From a virus, in IMG/VR virus record IMGVR_UViG_3300045999_012452, positions 1 through 22,847 of that record: 22,847 bases of DNA, one strand, 5' to 3'. Shown here piece by piece: positions 1-7,942 of this stretch; position 1 is the stretch's first letter, and each line of letters opens with the position of its first letter. The notes under the pieces are model-generated. The model was not told where the DNA came from and made no database searches. It saw nothing but the letters and a program-made list of their open reading frames with translations. Position numbers and translations under genes: made by a program.

Positions 1-778
1 GAGGATCAACACCAGAGTGGAGAGATACCCATTTAACAGACTGGGTTTCTTTTTTCATTTCTGTATCAAGATACAAAACTGGTATTCCCTGCTTTGCCAT
101 GTTAGCAGCGACGTTCAGGCAGAATGTGCTTTTACCAACCTTTGGTCTAGCACCAACAACATTCACTGTTCCTCGTCTATATCCACCGCCAATAGTTTGG
201 TCGTATCGGGGATAACCTGTCGGAATCCCAGCTGACTTTACTGGATTTTCAGCCAGATATTTTATATGACCTTCTGCAAATTCACCAATTTGAACAAGGT
301 CGTTTTCACTAGTGACCTCTGGTATAAACTCAAAAACAGAAGACTCAACAGCCGAAGCAACGTCAACTATGCTTTCTGATCCGCTTAGATCGCCAATTGA
401 TTTTATGCCAGACTCTAGCTTCTTTTTTAGTAAACGGCAAAGACTCCAGAACTTTACCTGTCTTGCAAAGTGTTGATAATCGCCCTTTTCAGATTCAATT
501 GCCTGTATTGCTTGGATTGACTGTGATTCTTTTGATGAAACCTGCCCAGTTTTTGACAGCTCGGAAACCAAAAGCTGTGGGCTTATTTTGCCTGAGTTTC
601 CAGATTCGGCAAGGGAGGCAATTGCAAAGAAGCATTTCCCCAAAAGGGCGTCACCGAAATCAGAATCGGAAATAGCAATATCGCTTGAGTAAATAACATC
701 AGCGCCATTGTTCATGGCGCATGATATCAAGCTTTCTTCACAGACAGACTGGTTGTAAGATTTTACTTTGCTCTGCAT
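1..778 (-). CDS. DnaB-type replicative DNA helicase, N-terminal part (cut by window edge)
   Basis: About 259 residues are visible, starting at ATG 776-778; the gene runs off position 1. Residues 8-120 form a helical N-terminal region like the DnaB N-domain that contacts primase. From about 182 the RecA-like ATPase core begins (AGIPTGYPRYDQTIGGG), followed by a Walker A loop GARPKVGKST at 209-218 and a VLYLDTEM strand at 234-241, the order found in DnaB/Gp4 helicases. It should form a hexamer that unwinds DNA at the phage fork. The start overlaps the end of the upstream zinc-ribbon gene by 16 bp, so the two are probably translated together. Walker B and the DNA-binding loops lie outside the window. 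The fold assignment is firm; the exact subfamily is not. Confidence 0.88.
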   Translation of the reverse strand, partial: MQSKVKSYNQSVCEESLISCAMNNGADVIYSSDIAISDSDFGDALLGKCFFAIASLAESGNSGKISPQLLVSELSKTGQVSSKESQSIQAIQAIESEKGDYQHFARQVKFWSLCRLLKKKLESGIKSIGDLSGSESIVDVASAVESSVFEFIPEVTSENDLVQIGEFAEGHIKYLAENPVKSAGIPTGYPRYDQTIGGGYRRGTVNVVGARPKVGKSTFCLNVAANMAKQGIPVLYLDTEMKKETQSVKWVSLHSGVDP

Positions 779-1254
779 TTATTGCACTTTATCTTGATTG
801 AGCTGTCAGATTGTAGCATGCCAGCAGGATACTCTTTGTTGAAATCAAATGTTGTCGCACAAACCTCGCACTTTTTCATATTTGGTCTATAGGCGTCACG
901 ATAATGTTTTTTTCGAGAGCTAAGCTTTTTGACTTCTTCTTGGTAGTTTGGTAGCGCGTCTTCGGGAAGCTCAAACTCTTTGCTTGATATGAATCTTTGG
1001 TCTCCAGACTGAGCATCATCTTCATGCTCGTCTTGCTCCTGGGATTGAGTATCATACTCGTAGCCACGATCCTCAATAACATCTTCGAGAAGTATTTTTT
1101 TAATGGCCTCAATTTTTTGAGTGTCAATATTGGCGCCTTGCTGCATAATACTTATCGGGGCTATCTCTCCAAATATTGTGGTGTAAAACTCACGAACGGA
1201 CTCCATATCATTTGTAATGATGGCCTTTTGCAGAAAACCTTTAAGATCTTTCAT
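763..1254 (-). CDS. Hypothetical protein with acidic linker and C-terminal zinc ribbon
   Basis: 163 residues. The N-terminal 60 residues look helical. Residues 63-85 are a very acidic, Gln/Asp/Glu-rich linker, and 105-128 are basic. The C-terminus has two CxxC pairs (C129/C132 and C157/C160), which should form one four-cysteine zinc ribbon. A good Shine-Dalgarno (AGAGGAA) precedes ATG 1252-1254. The gene overlaps the DnaB-like helicase start by 16 bp and the upstream gene by 14 bp, so it lies in the replication operon. I do not recognise the family. Its position directly before the helicase makes a helicase loader or DNA-binding accessory factor thinkable, but that rests on context only. Confidence 0.8.
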   Translation of the reverse strand: MKDLKGFLQKAIITNDMESVREFYTTIFGEIAPISIMQQGANIDTQKIEAIKKILLEDVIEDRGYEYDTQSQEQDEHEDDAQSGDQRFISSKEFELPEDALPNYQEEVKKLSSRKKHYRDAYRPNMKKCEVCATTFDFNKEYPAGMLQSDSSIKIKCNKCRAK

Positions 1255-1708
1255 TTGTTATTCCTCTCTTTTCAAAGCAAAGATTTTTTATAGATGAGGC
1301 CATAAACTCAATTTTTTTGTCTATGTCCTCGATTGTTTTTAATTGAACTTCGCAGAGTGTTTTTATTGAATCTAGCTGCTTCGCCACTGGATCATTGCGC
1401 TTAATTATAAGTGACTTTTCAGCTATACCATAGCCGTTTGTGTTTGGTAGCTCTCGGCCGACAATAGAGTTGATGTTTGCGTCGCACCAAGAAATATTCG
1501 AACGAAGCCTATTTGCTTCGGTTTTAATGTAAAGGCCGTATTGAGAAAGTCGTATACAGTCAATAGCAAGATCTTCTCTGTTTGCAGACTTTAAATAATC
1601 CCTTGTCATACCAAGAAGCCTATCGACTTCTGGTGGAACCATAATAGCCGCAAACTTAAAGTGGTCACGAAACTCAGCCATCTTCTTTTGAATTTCAGAC
1701 CGATCCAT
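1241..1708 (-). CDS. Hypothetical helical protein in replication operon
   Basis: 155 residues from ATG 1706-1708. A TTG at 1726 would add six residues but would enlarge the overlap with the upstream gene from 14 to 32 bp. The protein is predicted mostly alpha-helical with charged, heptad-like stretches, especially the last 50 residues (QLDSIKTLCEVQLKTIEDID), so a coiled coil or helical bundle is likely. No membrane segment, catalytic motif or zinc site is visible. It sits between a nuclease-like gene and the zinc-ribbon/helicase pair, which suggests a replication or recombination accessory role. The family is not recognised. Confidence 0.72.
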   Translation of the reverse strand: MDRSEIQKKMAEFRDHFKFAAIMVPPEVDRLLGMTRDYLKSANREDLAIDCIRLSQYGLYIKTEANRLRSNISWCDANINSIVGRELPNTNGYGIAEKSLIIKRNDPVAKQLDSIKTLCEVQLKTIEDIDKKIEFMASSIKNLCFEKRGITNERS

Positions 1709-2114
1709 CAGATTTTGTGATTCCAAAATATTTCTCCGCTTCTTTGATTGAGTGTAGCTTGATCAGTCTTATGTTATTAAGTTCGCAAAAAAGTTCTTTC
1801 ATTTCATCACGCTGCTTTTGATTTTCAAAGTCAGCGATGCTGTCATGAAAAAAGGGGTTCATTTCACTGTGCTGCTCGCCCTGTATCTCAAAGGCAATTT
1901 TGCGCTGAGGCAGATAAAAATCAAGAGATAGCCTAGTGTCTGGTATTGTTATGTCCTCTAGGATCGGATCAAGAGGATATTTTTTTGATATCATTTGCCC
2001 AATACTGTGCTGTATTTTTGATCTGCAAGTCGCCTTGCTTTTCATTGGCCAAGTCGTCGGGCGTAAATCCCATGCAATTCTTTTTGATGGATTATTTATT
2101 GAAATTACTTGCAT
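1695..2114 (-). CDS. Vsr/DUF559-like restriction-fold endonuclease
   Basis: 139 residues. The core at about 62-82 reads LSLDFYLP, then KIAFEIQGEQH. This is the pattern of Vsr/DUF559-type members of the PD-(D/E)xK nuclease fold: an acidic residue (D65) on the second strand, then E76-x-Q78 where many members have E/D-x-K, then Gly and His82. After a variable loop comes a Q-x-RD-x-MK helix (99-107) and a strand NIRLIKL, also typical. It probably cuts DNA, in recombination or repair or in host DNA breakdown. It overlaps the recA-like gene by 10 bp, which favours recombination. The Lys-to-Gln change at the catalytic triad is noted in the findings. No homing-type duplication of flanks is seen. Confidence 0.62.
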   Translation of the reverse strand: MQVISINNPSKRIAWDLRPTTWPMKSKATCRSKIQHSIGQMISKKYPLDPILEDITIPDTRLSLDFYLPQRKIAFEIQGEQHSEMNPFFHDSIADFENQKQRDEMKELFCELNNIRLIKLHSIKEAEKYFGITKSDGSV

Positions 2115-3085
2115 GGCATAGCCATTTGCTCTACCTGAGATAGAAGAGAAGAGTAAAGCTTTTCGTCTTTTCTTAGCAGTTCAACAACAGCTAGTTGGCC
2201 TTGAATTTTTTCTTTTGCGCCACCAATGCTATACCAAGCCCCAGCTTTTTGAATAAGACCAAGTTCGCAGCAAATATTGAACAAATCCATATGCTCATCA
2301 ACGCCTCTTCCGTAAATTATTGGCACTGTTACTTCTGCGCCAGGGGCGCCAAGCGCTGAAGCAATAACATTGAAGTGTGCGTTCTGACCAATAGTCTTGT
2401 TAGCGGAGTCATTAATGTCCTGCTTCCATGCAGCCTCTAGCCAAACAGATGCTCCGTACTGAGGAGCATTGCCACCAACCGCATAGCTCTTCTTTCCAGG
2501 CCCTGGGTTTGGATTTGCAATCATGTGAGTCAAGGCAATAAATGTGCTATGCGTAACCGGCAGGATCTGGCTGACTCTCTTAAATATCTTGTACATAAGC
2601 GTGGCGGTTCCAGCCATTTTAACAGAGTCGCCAATATTAGAAGACAGCTCACCCTCCGGGCAAAGCGCAGCAATGGAGTCAAGAATGCATATTGAGTGCT
2701 CATTATCTTTTAGAGTTTGAAATATAAGATTTAGATAGTCTTCAGCGCTCAATATTTTTGTGCTGTTAGATCTAACGATGTTTAGATTCTCTTTATTTAT
2801 ATCTGGAAAGCAGTCAACTAGCTCAGTGCGCAAACGGCCCTCTACGTCAAAAAAGAAAGCCTTTTTAGAGGGGTCTTTTCTGTGGCATTGCTGCACATAG
2901 TGCAGTGCTAGAGTTGTTTTACCGATTTTTGGCTTACCGCTTAGAAGAACGCTAGTTCCTTCTGGAATACCACCAGACAGAGCAATGTCCATTGATATGG
3001 TTGTTCTGAATACGCGGCCTTCTTCTTCACGAAGCAGATTTGCTGGAATTAAAAAATCTTCGACAACTAGCGGTTTTGTGCTCAT
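2105..3085 (-). CDS. RecA/UvsX-like recombinase
   Basis: 326 residues, close to cellular RecA without its long C-terminal tail. Visible elements: Walker A GKPKIGKTT (50-58); strand AFFFDVEG with Glu82, matching the catalytic Glu of RecA; Walker B ICILDS (132-137); a probable loop 1 region at 143-160; and a loop 2 region KSYAVGGNAPQYGASVWLE (199-217), which resembles the GGNALKFYAS stretch of RecA. The segment AGAWYSIGG near 280 matches the RecA SGAWYSY element. It should coat single-stranded DNA and drive strand exchange in recombination-dependent replication and repair. ATG 3083-3085 overlaps the upstream stop as ATGA, and AAAGGACT lies seven bases upstream of the start. Confidence 0.9.
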   Translation of the reverse strand: MSTKPLVVEDFLIPANLLREEEGRVFRTTISMDIALSGGIPEGTSVLLSGKPKIGKTTLALHYVQQCHRKDPSKKAFFFDVEGRLRTELVDCFPDINKENLNIVRSNSTKILSAEDYLNLIFQTLKDNEHSICILDSIAALCPEGELSSNIGDSVKMAGTATLMYKIFKRVSQILPVTHSTFIALTHMIANPNPGPGKKSYAVGGNAPQYGASVWLEAAWKQDINDSANKTIGQNAHFNVIASALGAPGAEVTVPIIYGRGVDEHMDLFNICCELGLIQKAGAWYSIGGAKEKIQGQLAVVELLRKDEKLYSSLLSQVEQMAMPCK

Positions 3086-3540
3086 ACAAGTCCTTTACGT
3101 AGTTTAGGAGCGCGACGAGTGTCTTCAACGGTTATAATGGTCTCATCAAATTTGTTTTTCTTGTTTTCAGCTTTTGCTTTTTCAAAATCAACCTGCTCAT
3201 TAAAAAGATTAAAGACCATGGCTTTTTGCTTGTCTGAAGTAAGAAACCTTATCGTTATAATACCGCGCTCTTTAATATACTTTATTAAGACCGGGGCGCT
3301 AAAAACATGAAGCAGATTTTTTACATAGCTAAGCTCAAGTCTAAACTTCTCTGCAAGTGTTTTAAGCTCTGGCGTAGTTTGCGCGTTTTTTCTCCAAAAC
3401 GGAGAAATTGGCTTTGAGGCCAAAATACCTTTTTTAATCTTCCACTCTATGTCGTTTAGTATAATCAGCTCAGTGATATAAGCTGATGTTTTAATTTTTA
3501 AGCCTGAGACGAAATTGCTGTCGTGTTCTTGTTCTTGCAT
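3082..3540 (-). CDS. Hypothetical protein
   Basis: 152 residues if started at ATG 3538-3540. An in-frame ATG at 3559-3561 would add seven residues, and neither start has a clear Shine-Dalgarno. The shorter form still overlaps the upstream gene by 43 bp. The sequence is basic and mixed alpha/beta, with a segment at about 75-105 (RLELSYVKNLLHVFSAPVLI) that could be a winged-helix-like core, and a charged Lys/Arg-rich tail. It ends with an ATGA overlap into the recombinase gene. No known motif is recognised. Co-translation with recA suggests a recombination or DNA-binding partner, by context only. Confidence 0.7.
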   Translation of the reverse strand: MQEQEHDSNFVSGLKIKTSAYITELIILNDIEWKIKKGILASKPISPFWRKNAQTTPELKTLAEKFRLELSYVKNLLHVFSAPVLIKYIKERGIITIRFLTSDKQKAMVFNLFNEQVDFEKAKAENKKNKFDETIITVEDTRRAPKLRKGLV

Positions 3541-3938
3541 CTTATAAGAGAGAATCCGCATTCTTGCGGAGAGCGCTCCTCAAACATAGTAGCTTCGAGT
3601 AAATTGTTATACCAAGTAATTTTCACGATATCATTTTCAAGATATCCAGCGCCGATAAACTCTTGGGCGTTGCCGTCACCAAAAGTAATTGATGCGCGCT
3701 TTCCAAAAAAGTAACCGTCTTTATTCTGAGCGACTGGAACAGAGGTTATATGTGGCTCTGGAAACTTTTTGTGAACCCAAAGAGCCATTGATTGTATTTC
3801 TTCTGCTCTAGATTCTATTGCGTCTGAAAGATTAAACCACTCAGCGCCATCATCATTTAGCTTATCAAACCATGTCTTTTCTGATTTAAGATTTACTGAC
3901 CAGAAAATGTTTAGCTTTGGATCAATAGAGGTGTTCAT
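3498..3938 (-). CDS. Hypothetical protein
   Basis: 146 residues from ATG 3936-3938, with GGTAGA just upstream. The composition is that of a soluble alpha/beta protein, rich in Trp and Phe in the first half (NIFWSVNLKSEKTWFDKL). A central stretch KDGYFFGKRASITFGDGNA looks like paired beta strands. No membrane segment, zinc site or nucleotide-binding loop is present. The gene lies two bases from its upstream neighbour, so it is part of the same leftward operon. The family is not recognised. Confidence 0.7.
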   Translation of the reverse strand: MNTSIDPKLNIFWSVNLKSEKTWFDKLNDDGAEWFNLSDAIESRAEEIQSMALWVHKKFPEPHITSVPVAQNKDGYFFGKRASITFGDGNAQEFIGAGYLENDIVKITWYNNLLEATMFEERSPQECGFSLIRCKNKNTTAISSQA

Positions 3939-3940
3939 TT

Positions 3941-4228
3941 TTATCTACCGTTCATTTGATCAAATTTTTCTGATGCTGACTTAGTATGAACATACGCGCC
4001 TCTTTCATCTGAAGTAGCACCTGTCTTAAAAACATGAGACTTGATTGGTGCTGGTTTTTCTAGATCGGCGTTTTCCTTGTTGGTTTCGCCCTCTATTTTT
4101 CTTGAAATAAGAGCGATTACTTCTTCCATCTGATCTTTACTAAGCCTAGCCGCTTCAGCATCATCAAAGATTGTGTTTATTGATTTCTTGCATTGGCTAA
4201 GAATGGATTTTACTTTTGCCTTGTTCAT
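3941..4228 (-). CDS. Small hypothetical helical protein
   Basis: 95 residues from ATG 4226-4228, which overlaps the upstream stop as ATGA. A TTG at 4240 would add four residues and is less likely. The first half is an amphipathic, lysine-rich helix pair (KSILSQCKKSINTIF, then DQMEEVIALISRKIE). The second half is hydrophilic and probably disordered. The protein may be a small binding or regulatory factor, but nothing specific is recognised. Confidence 0.7.
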   Translation of the reverse strand: MNKAKVKSILSQCKKSINTIFDDAEAARLSKDQMEEVIALISRKIEGETNKENADLEKPAPIKSHVFKTGATSDERGAYVHTKSASEKFDQMNGR

Positions 4229-4560
4229 CTTTTTACGCAAATCTCCGCTTTTTTAAGCATTAAAGGATTTTTTGTTTTTAGATAATCCGCGTAGGCGTCG
4301 AATGCTTCTTTTGAGCATTCAGTCAGTTTAAACTCATGCTCTGACCTGCCAGGAAGCTTTTTGTGAAAATCGTCAATTATTGGGTTAAATATCTTTCTTT
4401 GGGCGTTGCTTTGTAGTATGTAGTATCTAGTTCCAGTGTCTGACGACTGCACTTTTGCGCAGGCTCTAGACTCTTCACTAGCATTACCGTATTCGTTTAG
4501 ATACTCATTAGAGTATTTCTTTTCGCCACCAAGCTGATCTATTGAGTTTATAAATTTCAT
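4225..4560 (-). CDS. Small hypothetical protein
   Basis: 111 residues. The start ATG 4558-4560 overlaps the upstream stop, and the stop overlaps the next start by 4 bp. This exact ATGA spacing on both sides supports the gene model. The protein is charged and soluble, with a central segment SDTGTRYYILQSNAQ that looks like a beta hairpin and a C-terminal helical part. No catalytic, metal-binding or membrane motif is visible, and the family is not recognised. Confidence 0.72.
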   Translation of the reverse strand: MKFINSIDQLGGEKKYSNEYLNEYGNASEESRACAKVQSSDTGTRYYILQSNAQRKIFNPIIDDFHKKLPGRSEHEFKLTECSKEAFDAYADYLKTKNPLMLKKAEICVKR

Positions 4561-4856
4561 TTTTGTTTTACAAAAGCCGTTAGCTTTACGTCTCCAGATA
4601 TTTCGTCAGTCATAAAATCAACTATTTCTGTGTTAAATCTTGAGTCATCAATTGGTGTACAAGACAAAACGCCTTCTATTTCAAACGGTCCAGAACCAGC
4701 ATAGCCACTGCTAAACCACTTTGCCTCAACTGTTTGAACTGGCGTTTTACCCCCAATTGATCTAGACCAAACATTTAGCATTCTTTTGCCGGTGTCGTTG
4801 CAAATAAATGTGTAACACGAAAGCTCATCATCTATTTTTTTTATTTCAACGCTCAT
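4557..4856 (-). CDS. Small hypothetical beta-rich protein
   Basis: 99 residues from ATG 4854-4856, which forms an ATGA overlap with the preceding gene. Alternating hydrophobic and polar residues throughout (for example ELSCYTFICNDTG and GDVKLTAFVKQK) point to a small beta-sheet protein. Two scattered cysteines do not form a zinc motif. There is no signal peptide or membrane segment. The function is unknown. Confidence 0.7.
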   Translation of the reverse strand: MSVEIKKIDDELSCYTFICNDTGKRMLNVWSRSIGGKTPVQTVEAKWFSSGYAGSGPFEIEGVLSCTPIDDSRFNTEIVDFMTDEISGDVKLTAFVKQK

Positions 4857-5203
4857 GGCATTTTACCAGTCATAATATAGTCTGTTTTTTGCTGCTGTGT
4901 CATTTCTGATATTTTCTTTGCTTTATTTTTTACTTCTCGCTTTTTCTTTCTGTTTGACTCCCAGTCAAGAGCGCTCTTTGGAAGCTCACCTCTTTTAACC
5001 GCATCTTCTGTGTTTTTGTTCGCAAGATCACCTATTGTCTTCGGCTGATTGGAGTCCACAACAGCATTTATACCAGAAAAATCACGTGACAAGCAATCGT
5101 TACACCCACAAGAAGGACACTGTGTTGGTCTTTCATCTGACATCTTAAGCCAGATCTCAAAATGGTGCTGACATGTTTGGCAATCAAATGGGTATATAGG
5201 CAT
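4853..5203 (-). CDS. FmdB-type zinc-ribbon protein
   Basis: 116 residues. The start MPIYPFDCQTCQHHFEIW followed by CPSCGCNDC matches the N-terminal zinc ribbon of the FmdB family (MPxYxYxCxxCG..FE...CPxCG). Cysteines at about 8, 11, 33 and 36 would hold one zinc ion. Beyond residue 50 the protein is polar and lysine-rich, and probably disordered. FmdB-like ribbons are common in phages, and their role there is not settled; binding of nucleic acid or protein is usually assumed. The start codon shares one base with the upstream stop (TAATG), a pattern expected for translational coupling. Confidence 0.78.
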   Translation of the reverse strand: MPIYPFDCQTCQHHFEIWLKMSDERPTQCPSCGCNDCLSRDFSGINAVVDSNQPKTIGDLANKNTEDAVKRGELPKSALDWESNRKKKREVKNKAKKISEMTQQQKTDYIMTGKMP

Positions 5204-5571
5204 TACTTGCCCTTGACGTATTTCTTAAACTTGGGAATTATTTTAAAATCCCAACCAATTGTAGCTTCGTACATGTCTCCAGTCCTTGTTAATTTACCAG
5301 CTTTTACAAATTCTTCACAAAGAACAATACTGTAAAGCTCTTCTACAATTTGGCTGTCTTTTGGTTTTAAAAAAGCAAGATTGATTGGAAAATCAACCTC
5401 GCCATTTAAGTACTTGTGCACAACTACAGTTTTTCTACAAATTTCTTTTTTTACTTTGTCATCAATTCTTTTCTCAAACACTTCGCAGGAAAGCTCTTCT
5501 GCAGTCAACACTTGTGAGTATATTGAGAGTAGTGAGCTACGATTTTCGTTTACATATTTCTCTGCGCTCAT
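5203..5571 (-). CDS. Hypothetical protein
   Basis: 122 residues from ATG 5569-5571; a TTG codon directly before it is in frame. The protein is helical and charged, with a central KYLNGEVDFPINLAFLKPKD segment and a basic C-terminal KFKKYVKGK. No domain is recognised. It lies 14 bp downstream of the dUTPase gene and couples (TAATG) to the FmdB-like gene. Confidence 0.68.
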   Translation of the reverse strand: MSAEKYVNENRSSLLSIYSQVLTAEELSCEVFEKRIDDKVKKEICRKTVVVHKYLNGEVDFPINLAFLKPKDSQIVEELYSIVLCEEFVKAGKLTRTGDMYEATIGWDFKIIPKFKKYVKGK

Positions 5572-5585
5572 CAATCATAAATACA

Positions 5586-6014
5586 CTAAACACCTGTGTG
5601 CCCAAACCCGCCCTCGCCTCTAGATGTGAGGGAAAGGTCTGAGGACTCTGAGAAAGCAGGCTTGATGACTTTTGCAAACACCATCTGGGCGATCCTATCA
5701 CCAACTTTTACATCAAATGCATTATCACTAAAATTTGCTAAGATGACACCAACGTCACCGCGATAGTCAGAGTCAATAGTTCCAGGTGCGTTTAAAACAA
5801 AAATACCATTCTTAAAAGCAAGGCCGCTTCTCGATCTTATCTGAGCCTCAATGTTTTGAGGCATTTCAATAGATATGTTTGTTTTTATAAGTGCGATCTT
5901 TCCTGGTTCTATTGTAGTTGAAATTGCCGAGCAAAGATCTACACCAGCTGAGCCTGGTGTTGCGTATTCCGGTATTTTAGCGTTATCTGAAAGTTTTTTA
6001 ATTTTTACTATCAT
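5586..6014 (-). CDS. dut: dUTP diphosphatase (trimeric dUTPase)
   Basis: 142 residues from ATG 6012-6014; a TTG at 6026 would add four residues and overlap the RNR stop. All five dUTPase motifs are present in order: PGSAGVDL (20-27), RSRSGLA (60-66), APGTIDSDYRGDV (76-88) with the likely catalytic Asp81 and uracil-stacking Tyr85, GDRIAQMV (105-112), and the C-terminal glycine-rich RGEGGFGHTG (132-141). It hydrolyses dUTP to dUMP and pyrophosphate. This keeps uracil out of DNA and supplies dUMP to ThyX, encoded at 17321-18100. The length is normal for the homotrimeric type, and the complete motif 5 argues that it is active. It lies eight bases after the RNR stop. Confidence 0.96.
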   Translation of the reverse strand: MIVKIKKLSDNAKIPEYATPGSAGVDLCSAISTTIEPGKIALIKTNISIEMPQNIEAQIRSRSGLAFKNGIFVLNAPGTIDSDYRGDVGVILANFSDNAFDVKVGDRIAQMVFAKVIKPAFSESSDLSLTSRGEGGFGHTGV

Positions 6015-6022
6015 GGTTTTTC

Positions 6023-7942
6023 TCAAGATGTAATATCTACAAGCTCACACTTATCGCCGCTGCACGCAAAAGTCTGTGTTCCGACAGTTGAGTCAGTCTT
6101 TTCGTAATCCTTTAGCAAGGACCAATCAAAATTGCTTGGCATTGACTTACTTAGCTTTTCGTATTCTTCTTTCGTGCAGTCTTGATATGGCGCCTGTCTG
6201 TAAGAATGGTCAGAGTGTGGCAAGAAGGAAATGCCGCTGATTTCATCGAAGTAGGCATACACCCAAGCACCTACATCCATCCACTCGTTTTCCCTAACAG
6301 TCACTGTAATTGACGGCTTGTGCTCGCACCAATATCTTTGATACATTAGCCAAACCTCAAGATGCTTGATTGCTGAAAGCGAATTTCTCGTCAAAGATCC
6401 TTCGGCTTTCACTGGGAACGAGAAAACCATTGTTGAGTCCGGCTTCATGACACAAGGCTCGTGTGGAAAGCCATGATCAATCATTAGCTTACAAAGTGGG
6501 TCTTTTCTGTCAGCGCGAACTGTTCTGATGTAGTAGTTGTTGTGTCTTGGGTGAATTCCAGAAGCGGCATCAACTAGCTGCGAAACAGTGCCGCTTGGTT
6601 TTACACAAGTGATTGCTGCTGCTGGCTTTATGCCAATGCTGTTTGCGTATTTTTTATTTGTGTCTATAGCTACTTTCTTAAGTCTAGTTAACATCATTTC
6701 TGTTTCTTTGCAGGCAGTTGCTGTAGAAGGATTGTCCATTATGCCAGTCAAAGAAACGCCCAACAGAGCCTCTTCTTCACAATTGTTTTTCCATTCAGAT
6801 GAAAGATACGGAAAGTGAGTCAAAGACGCCTGGAAAGTTCCAAGAATCGTTGCAAGTCTAACCTTTCTCTCAAGAGACTCTTCTGTGTCGTTGTTCCGAA
6901 CAACAACCTCAGTTAGATTACAGAACTCGCGGTCTCGCAGAATAATTTCAGAACATGGGTTTGTTCCAAACTCATATGAAGCATCTCTTCTTTCGCCTAG
7001 CTTTTCCACAGTTTTTTTGCACGCCTCACGATTAAAGATGCCGCGTTCGCCGCTTTTACTCTTGTAAAGCGAAACCCACTCTTCCATGAAGATACCAATG
7101 TCTGGTCTTTCTTTATAGGCGACGGAGTTGTTTGCAAGACCGCGTTGGGGATTTTCGTTCCACCAAGCTCCTGATTTTGCATCCCGCATTCTTTCATCAG
7201 TGAGATTGCTGAGCGATATAAGTGCAGATCTTCGCACACCTCCAACCACGACAACTTCTGCAATTTTACAGACCACATCATGGCATTCGATTGAAGTGAG
7301 TTTTCTTCCTGCAGCCTTTTTAAAAGTATCAATAGTGAATCTAAAGAGATCCTCCAATGGCCCCGGACCAGACGCACGCCCACCAAATGTCTTGAGTCTT
7401 GCGCCAGCAGGACGAACCTTTGAGACGTCCCATTTTGGAATTTGGCCTCCAATAAGTAAGGACACCAGCTCTCTGTATGCCTTAGCCCAGCCAGCCTTGC
7501 TATCTTGAACGACAATAGTAGTTTCGCTGTTTGTAAACTCTTCAGCGATAGTTGGTAGCTTTTCGACGTATTGTCGCTCAACAGAGAATCCAACTCCTGT
7601 GCCGCACAGGAGAACGTATAGTATTTCATCAAACGCGCGGACTCTGCTGACTGTGACATAAGAACAATTATACCCTGCAACGTTGTCTCTCTGCAAAGCT
7701 TCGCCAGCAGTCATTAGAGCGCGCATGCTTGGCATGATTTCAAGATTAAGAACTGCAGATTTTAGTTCGGATAAAAGCTGCTTGTCAAGATTAAAAGAGC
7801 AGTTTGTCTTTAGGTGGTTTGAAAAGAACTCAAAGTATCTGTTAACAGTTTCGTCCCAAGACTCACGCCGACCAATTGCGTCTTGAAATCTTGAGTATCG
7901 TGACAAATGAATAAACTGCTGGTACTGTGTTGGTAGACTCAT
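6023..7942 (-). CDS. nrdJ: Adenosylcobalamin-dependent ribonucleoside-triphosphate reductase (class II)
   Basis: 639 residues. The protein resembles the monomeric class II enzyme of Lactobacillus leichmannii. Key residues: Cys93 (YNCSY) and Cys341 (EFCNLTEV) as the active-site redox pair; NPCSEI at 328-333 with Asn328, the thiyl-radical Cys330 and Glu332; a phosphate-binding KPSGT at 448-452; and a C-terminal CSGDKC pair (Cys627/Cys632) that would reduce the active site. It converts NTPs to dNTPs with coenzyme B12, without needing oxygen. It is about 100 residues shorter than the Lactobacillus enzyme, yet all catalytic elements remain. No Shine-Dalgarno is evident before ATG 7942. The B12 must come from the host or medium. 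The downstream dUTPase gene forms a natural pair with it. Confidence 0.95.
   Translation of the reverse strand: MSLPTQYQQFIHLSRYSRFQDAIGRRESWDETVNRYFEFFSNHLKTNCSFNLDKQLLSELKSAVLNLEIMPSMRALMTAGEALQRDNVAGYNCSYVTVSRVRAFDEILYVLLCGTGVGFSVERQYVEKLPTIAEEFTNSETTIVVQDSKAGWAKAYRELVSLLIGGQIPKWDVSKVRPAGARLKTFGGRASGPGPLEDLFRFTIDTFKKAAGRKLTSIECHDVVCKIAEVVVVGGVRRSALISLSNLTDERMRDAKSGAWWNENPQRGLANNSVAYKERPDIGIFMEEWVSLYKSKSGERGIFNREACKKTVEKLGERRDASYEFGTNPCSEIILRDREFCNLTEVVVRNNDTEESLERKVRLATILGTFQASLTHFPYLSSEWKNNCEEEALLGVSLTGIMDNPSTATACKETEMMLTRLKKVAIDTNKKYANSIGIKPAAAITCVKPSGTVSQLVDAASGIHPRHNNYYIRTVRADRKDPLCKLMIDHGFPHEPCVMKPDSTMVFSFPVKAEGSLTRNSLSAIKHLEVWLMYQRYWCEHKPSITVTVRENEWMDVGAWVYAYFDEISGISFLPHSDHSYRQAPYQDCTKEEYEKLSKSMPSNFDWSLLKDYEKTDSTVGTQTFACSGDKCELVDITS

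Noticed and set aside
6997-7680. Long reading frame in another frame of the reductase gene
   Set aside because: It lies entirely within the reductase coding region on the same strand and has no ribosome binding site or family resemblance.
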